NCBI GenBank assembly: GCA_004525685.1
Contig: SPBW01000145.1
Coordinates: 1-5,392 of the forward strand
Direction: 5' to 3'
DNA length: 5,392 bases
DNA from: Candidatus Atribacteria bacterium
GTDB lineage: Bacteria; Bipolaricaulota; Bipolaricaulia; UBA7950; UBA9294
The notes beneath the pieces are model-generated. The model was not told the DNA's origin. It searched no databases and worked only from the letters and a program-made list of their open reading frames with translations. Positions 5,307-5,392 of this stretch are shown here, piece after piece. Numbering within the stretch: position 1 is the first letter of the stretch; each line of letters opens with the position of its first letter. The position numbers were made by a program, and so were the translations under genes.

Positions 5307-5392
5307 ATGAATAAGCCCAACGCCTTGATAGCCAAGCTGAAAGCGCTGTGCAAGGACGGCTCGCGTCTTCTCCCTCCATTGTATCGCCGCAG
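5307..5392 (+). CDS. Possible start of an unidentified rightward gene (partial)
   Basis: From the ATG at 5307 a frame stays open for 28 codons to the right edge, beginning MNKPNALIAKLKAL and ending LLPPLYRR. Third codon positions are rich in G and C, as in the real genes here, and the residue mix looks natural, as in an amphipathic N-terminal helix. No Shine-Dalgarno or clear promoter precedes it. If real, it is divergent from deoC with about 86 bp between the starts. The piece is too short to identify. A competing minus-strand frame across the same bases is also open. Confidence 0.35.
   Translation, partial: MNKPNALIAKLKALCKDGSRLLPPLYRR

Noticed and set aside
5287..5310. A seven-codon leader peptide (MKLLPAS) whose stop overlaps the ATG at 5307
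   Set aside because: It has only a weak purine stretch before it and no amino-acid bias suggesting attenuation, so chance is the simpler explanation.
1..5392. Mobile element, CRISPR array, toxin-antitoxin or defence system
   Set aside because: No transposase or integrase motif, terminal repeats, regularly spaced direct repeats or paired small genes were found. The genes are core housekeeping types.

Overview
The window is ordinary bacterial chromosome: tightly packed, moderately GC-rich, with genes on both strands and gaps of at most about 180 bp. It holds five complete protein genes, one gene cut by the left edge and one doubtful gene start at the right edge. Shine-Dalgarno sites, a lipoprotein signal and an F1-ATPase epsilon subunit mark it as bacterial. 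The phylum cannot be fixed from sequence alone. A pheS without pheT, an atpC away from its operon, and a PKD-domain lipoprotein suggest a less-studied lineage, but that is only an impression.

Layout, left to right. (1) A leftward pair: an M24-family Xaa-Pro aminopeptidase (565-1653), followed 4 bp later by a PKD-domain lipoprotein that runs off the left edge (560 to 1). (2) A 181-bp divergent intergenic region (1654-1834) with two back-to-back promoter candidates whose -35 boxes overlap. (3) Rightward pheS (1835-2845), with a near-consensus promoter so close to the ATG that the mRNA should be leaderless or nearly so. (4) A 23-bp convergent gap with no convincing terminator. (5) A leftward cluster transcribed as deoC (5220-4549), atpC (4483-4106), fabF (4113-2869). 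atpC and fabF overlap by 8 bp, and 65 bp separate deoC from atpC. (6) A right-edge stretch (5221-5392) holding the deoC ribosome binding site and a possible rightward gene start at 5307.

Functionally this is a housekeeping mix: peptide turnover, phenylalanyl-tRNA charging, deoxyribose-phosphate breakdown, a regulatory and coupling subunit of ATP synthase, and fatty-acid elongation. No pathway joins all of them. I found no mobile element, CRISPR array, tRNA, rRNA or defence system. The points worth a second look are the arrangement (orphan pheS, orphan atpC coupled to fabF) and the compact divergent promoter, rather than a new molecular system.

Two start sites were moved from the longest open frame: pheS from 1757 to 1835, and atpC from a GTG at 4489 to the ATG at 4483.
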